DNA of 8,608 nt, taken from the NCBI GenBank assembly GCA_012798155.1, contig JAAZNR010000854.1:1-8608 (forward strand), read 5' to 3'. Numbering within the stretch: position 1 is the first letter of the stretch; each line of letters opens with the position of its first letter. Under the pieces are notes generated by a model. The model was not told the DNA's origin and searched no databases. It saw nothing but the letters and a program-made list of their open reading frames with translations. Shown here piece by piece: positions 6,960 to 8,608 of this stretch. The position numbers were made by a program, and so were the translations under genes. Source of the DNA: Thermogutta sp. Its GTDB lineage: Bacteria; Planctomycetota; Planctomycetia; Pirellulales; Thermoguttaceae.

Positions 6960-8608
6960 TCAAAACAGGACCAGCGCCGCCAAGAGCGCCAGCATACCCA
7001 GCATCATGGCCGAGGCGTACCACGGGATGAAGCCGTTTTGCACGTCCCGCAGCAAGGCCCCGAGGGCCTTGGGAATCAGGCCGACGAGGTCCGCCAGACA
7101 GTCGATGACGTAGCGATCGAACCACGCCGCCAGGGCCGCCAGGCCGCGGAGGGGCCGCACGATCGCCAGCGCGTACAACTCGTCGATGAAGACCTTGCGG
7201 TAGGAGAGGGTGTACAGTCCGGCGGCGCGGGCGGCGCCCACCACCGCGCGGAGCGGCGCCGGCGGGCCGAGGTACAAGACGGCGGCCCCGCCGATCCCCG
7301 CCAAGACCGCCAGCGTGCTCAGTACCGCGACCAGCGTATGGGCGTCGTGTCCGGCTTCTTGCACCACATGCCCGGCCTGTTCCGCGGTGACGGCCTGCGA
7401 CGCTTGGTCGGCGATGACGGTGTACGAGGCGTGTTCGGCGATGACGGCGTGCGGGGCGTGTTCGGCGGTCGCGGCCAAGCCCGGCGTCCTGCTCAAAAAG
7501 TCCTCGAACCGGCCGGTCGGGCCGAACATCCCGCCCACCGCCAGCGAGGCGATCGCCAGGATCACCAGCGGGACGAGCATGACGGGGGGCGATTCCCGGG
7601 CATGGCGGCCGGCCTCGACGGGCACCAGCTCTTCCCCGTGAAATGTGCGGAAGAAGGCGCGGAACGTGTAAAAGGCGGTCAACAGGGCCCCCGCCAAGCC
7701 GGCGTAGAACAAAAATCGATACGCGCCGCCGCCCCCGGATTCGTACAGCGCGGCCAAAATCTCGTCCTTGCTGAAGAAGCCCGCCAGGGGAAAGACGCCC
7801 GCCAAGGCCAGGCAACCGACCAGGAAGGTGGCGTAGGTCCAGGGGAGGCGGCGGCGGAGGCCGCCGATCCGCTCCAGATCGACCACCCCGCCCATGGCAT
7901 GCATCACGCTGCCCGCCCCCAGGAACAACAAAGCCTTGAAAAAGGCGTGGGTAAAGAGGTGGAACATGCCGGCCGCCGCGCCGGCCGGGCCGCCGACCGA
8001 CAAACCCATGAACATATAGCCCAACTGGCTGATCGTGGAATAGGCCAGGATGCGTTTCAGGTCGTTTTGGGTCAGGGCGATGAAGGCGGCCAACAAGGCG
8101 GTGAAGCCGGCCGTGCAGCCGACCACGAGCAGGGCGAGGGGCGCCGCCTCGAACAGCGGCATGCACCGCGCCACCAGATAAACCCCCGCCGTGACCATGG
8201 TGGCCGCGTGAATCAGGGCGCTGACCGGCGTGGGGCCTTCCATGGCGTCCGGCAACCAGACGTGCAGGGGGAACTGGGCGCTCTTGCCGCACGCCCCCGC
8301 GAACAAGAGCAAGGCAATGGCCGCGGCCAGGCCGCCGTGCAGGTACCCCTCGCCGCCGGCCGCGGTCCGCACGCCGCCCAGAATGCCCGACGAAATCAGC
8401 TCCCCCGTCTGGGCGTTCCAGGTGTCGTGAAAGTCGAGCGTCCCGTAGAGCGACCAAATGAGGAAGATGCCCAGGGCGAAGCCGAAGTCGCCCACGCGAT
8501 TGACCAGGAAGGCCTTTTTCCCGGCCGCGGCGGCCTCCGGCTTTTGATACCAGAATCCGATCAGCAAATAGCTGCACAGGCCGACCGCCTCCCAAAAAAC
8601 GTACAACA
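6960..8608 (-). CDS. nuoL: NADH-quinone oxidoreductase subunit L (complex I membrane arm), 5' end missing
   Basis: This is the C-terminal 548 residues of the distal antiporter-like subunit of complex I. The frame is open to the window edge, and the first full codon (TTG, 8604-8606) is an internal leucine. Comparison with E. coli suggests about 140 residues are missing. Numbering from that leucine, hallmarks are FWEAVGLCSYLLIGFWY (E6, equivalent to E. coli E144), the segment at 105-143 with GKSAQFPLHVWLPDAMEGPT and HAATMVTAGVYL, THAFFKALLFLGAG (K224) and FFSKDEIL (K280, D281). The C-terminus has SYRKVFIDELYA, the long amphipathic lateral helix and a final membrane helix (about 529-548). Residues 382-417 are four 9-residue repeats (EHAPHAVIA, EHASYTVIA, DQASQAVTA, EQAGHVVQE), an insertion in the variable loop ahead of the lateral helix. 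It is upstream of nuoM and nuoN in the same direction. Confidence 0.96.
   Translation of the reverse strand, partial: LYVFWEAVGLCSYLLIGFWYQKPEAAAAGKKAFLVNRVGDFGFALGIFLIWSLYGTLDFHDTWNAQTGELISSGILGGVRTAAGGEGYLHGGLAAAIALLLFAGACGKSAQFPLHVWLPDAMEGPTPVSALIHAATMVTAGVYLVARCMPLFEAAPLALLVVGCTAGFTALLAAFIALTQNDLKRILAYSTISQLGYMFMGLSVGGPAGAAAGMFHLFTHAFFKALLFLGAGSVMHAMGGVVDLERIGGLRRRLPWTYATFLVGCLALAGVFPLAGFFSKDEILAALYESGGGGAYRFLFYAGLAGALLTAFYTFRAFFRTFHGEELVPVEAGRHARESPPVMLVPLVILAIASLAVGGMFGPTGRFEDFLSRTPGLAATAEHAPHAVIAEHASYTVIADQASQAVTAEQAGHVVQEAGHDAHTLVAVLSTLAVLAGIGGAAVLYLGPPAPLRAVVGAARAAGLYTLSYRKVFIDELYALAIVRPLRGLAALAAWFDRYVIDCLADLVGLIPKALGALLRDVQNGFIPWYASAMMLGMLALLAALVLF
7375..7482. repeat. 27-bp in-frame minisatellite inside nuoL
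   Basis: Four 27-bp units start at 7375, 7402, 7429 and 7456 on the + strand. The 7402 and 7429 units are closest, sharing TCGGCGATGACGG. Being nine codons long, the unit keeps the nuoL frame and encodes a 9-residue Ala/His/Glu/Gln-rich repeat in the coding direction. It falls in a loop that varies in length among NuoL proteins, so copy changes should be tolerated. Confidence 0.85.

Noticed and set aside
6619..8595. Open frame of 658 residues on the reverse strand overlapping nuoL
   Set aside because: It is a shifted frame of nuoL that runs on through the 18-bp array, giving Arg/Thr/Pro repeats. NuoL in the adjacent frame carries all the family motifs.

Overview
The window reads as bacterial chromosome from a GC-rich organism. 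Shine-Dalgarno signals are weak or absent at the visible gene starts, intergenic DNA is rich in short G-rich repeats, and the respiratory genes are very GC-rich. This style fits a planctomycete or a neighbouring lineage, but no marker gene here fixes the taxonomy, so that is inference.

Layout, left to right. (1) Bases 1-137: the 3' end of a forward gene of unknown function. (2) 138-366: a gap holding a G-rich repeat cluster and an AT-richer leader. (3) 367-2961: a forward gene for an 864-residue membrane-anchored P-loop NTPase of the KAP/STAND-like type, with four predicted N-terminal membrane helices, Walker A and B motifs, and a long C-terminal region of unknown function. Its base composition is clearly less GC-rich than the genes to its right. 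(4) 2962-3264: a convergent intergenic region with an inverted repeat (3114-3151) and a 33-bp tandem repeat (3162-3252). (5) 3265-8608, reverse strand: the proton-pumping antiporter-like subunits of respiratory complex I in the order nuoL (5' end outside the window), nuoM, nuoN. NuoN is separated from nuoM by 40 nt. NuoL and nuoM are separated by an unusual 337-nt gap holding an 18-bp tandem repeat array and two hairpins.

The three Nuo proteins act together as the distal membrane arm of NADH:quinone oxidoreductase. Each keeps the charged residues of the Mrp-antiporter-like proton channels. The KAP-type NTPase is not metabolically linked to them. It looks like an accessory gene placed beside the end of the nuo operon and bracketed by repeat clusters, and proteins of this superfamily include phage-exclusion factors.

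The most interesting signals are: a family of G-rich repeats that occupies all three intergenic gaps, always with the G-rich side on the + strand whatever the gene direction; an 18-bp array that splits nuoL from nuoM; an in-frame 27-bp minisatellite inside nuoL; and the orphan, compositionally distinct membrane NTPase.
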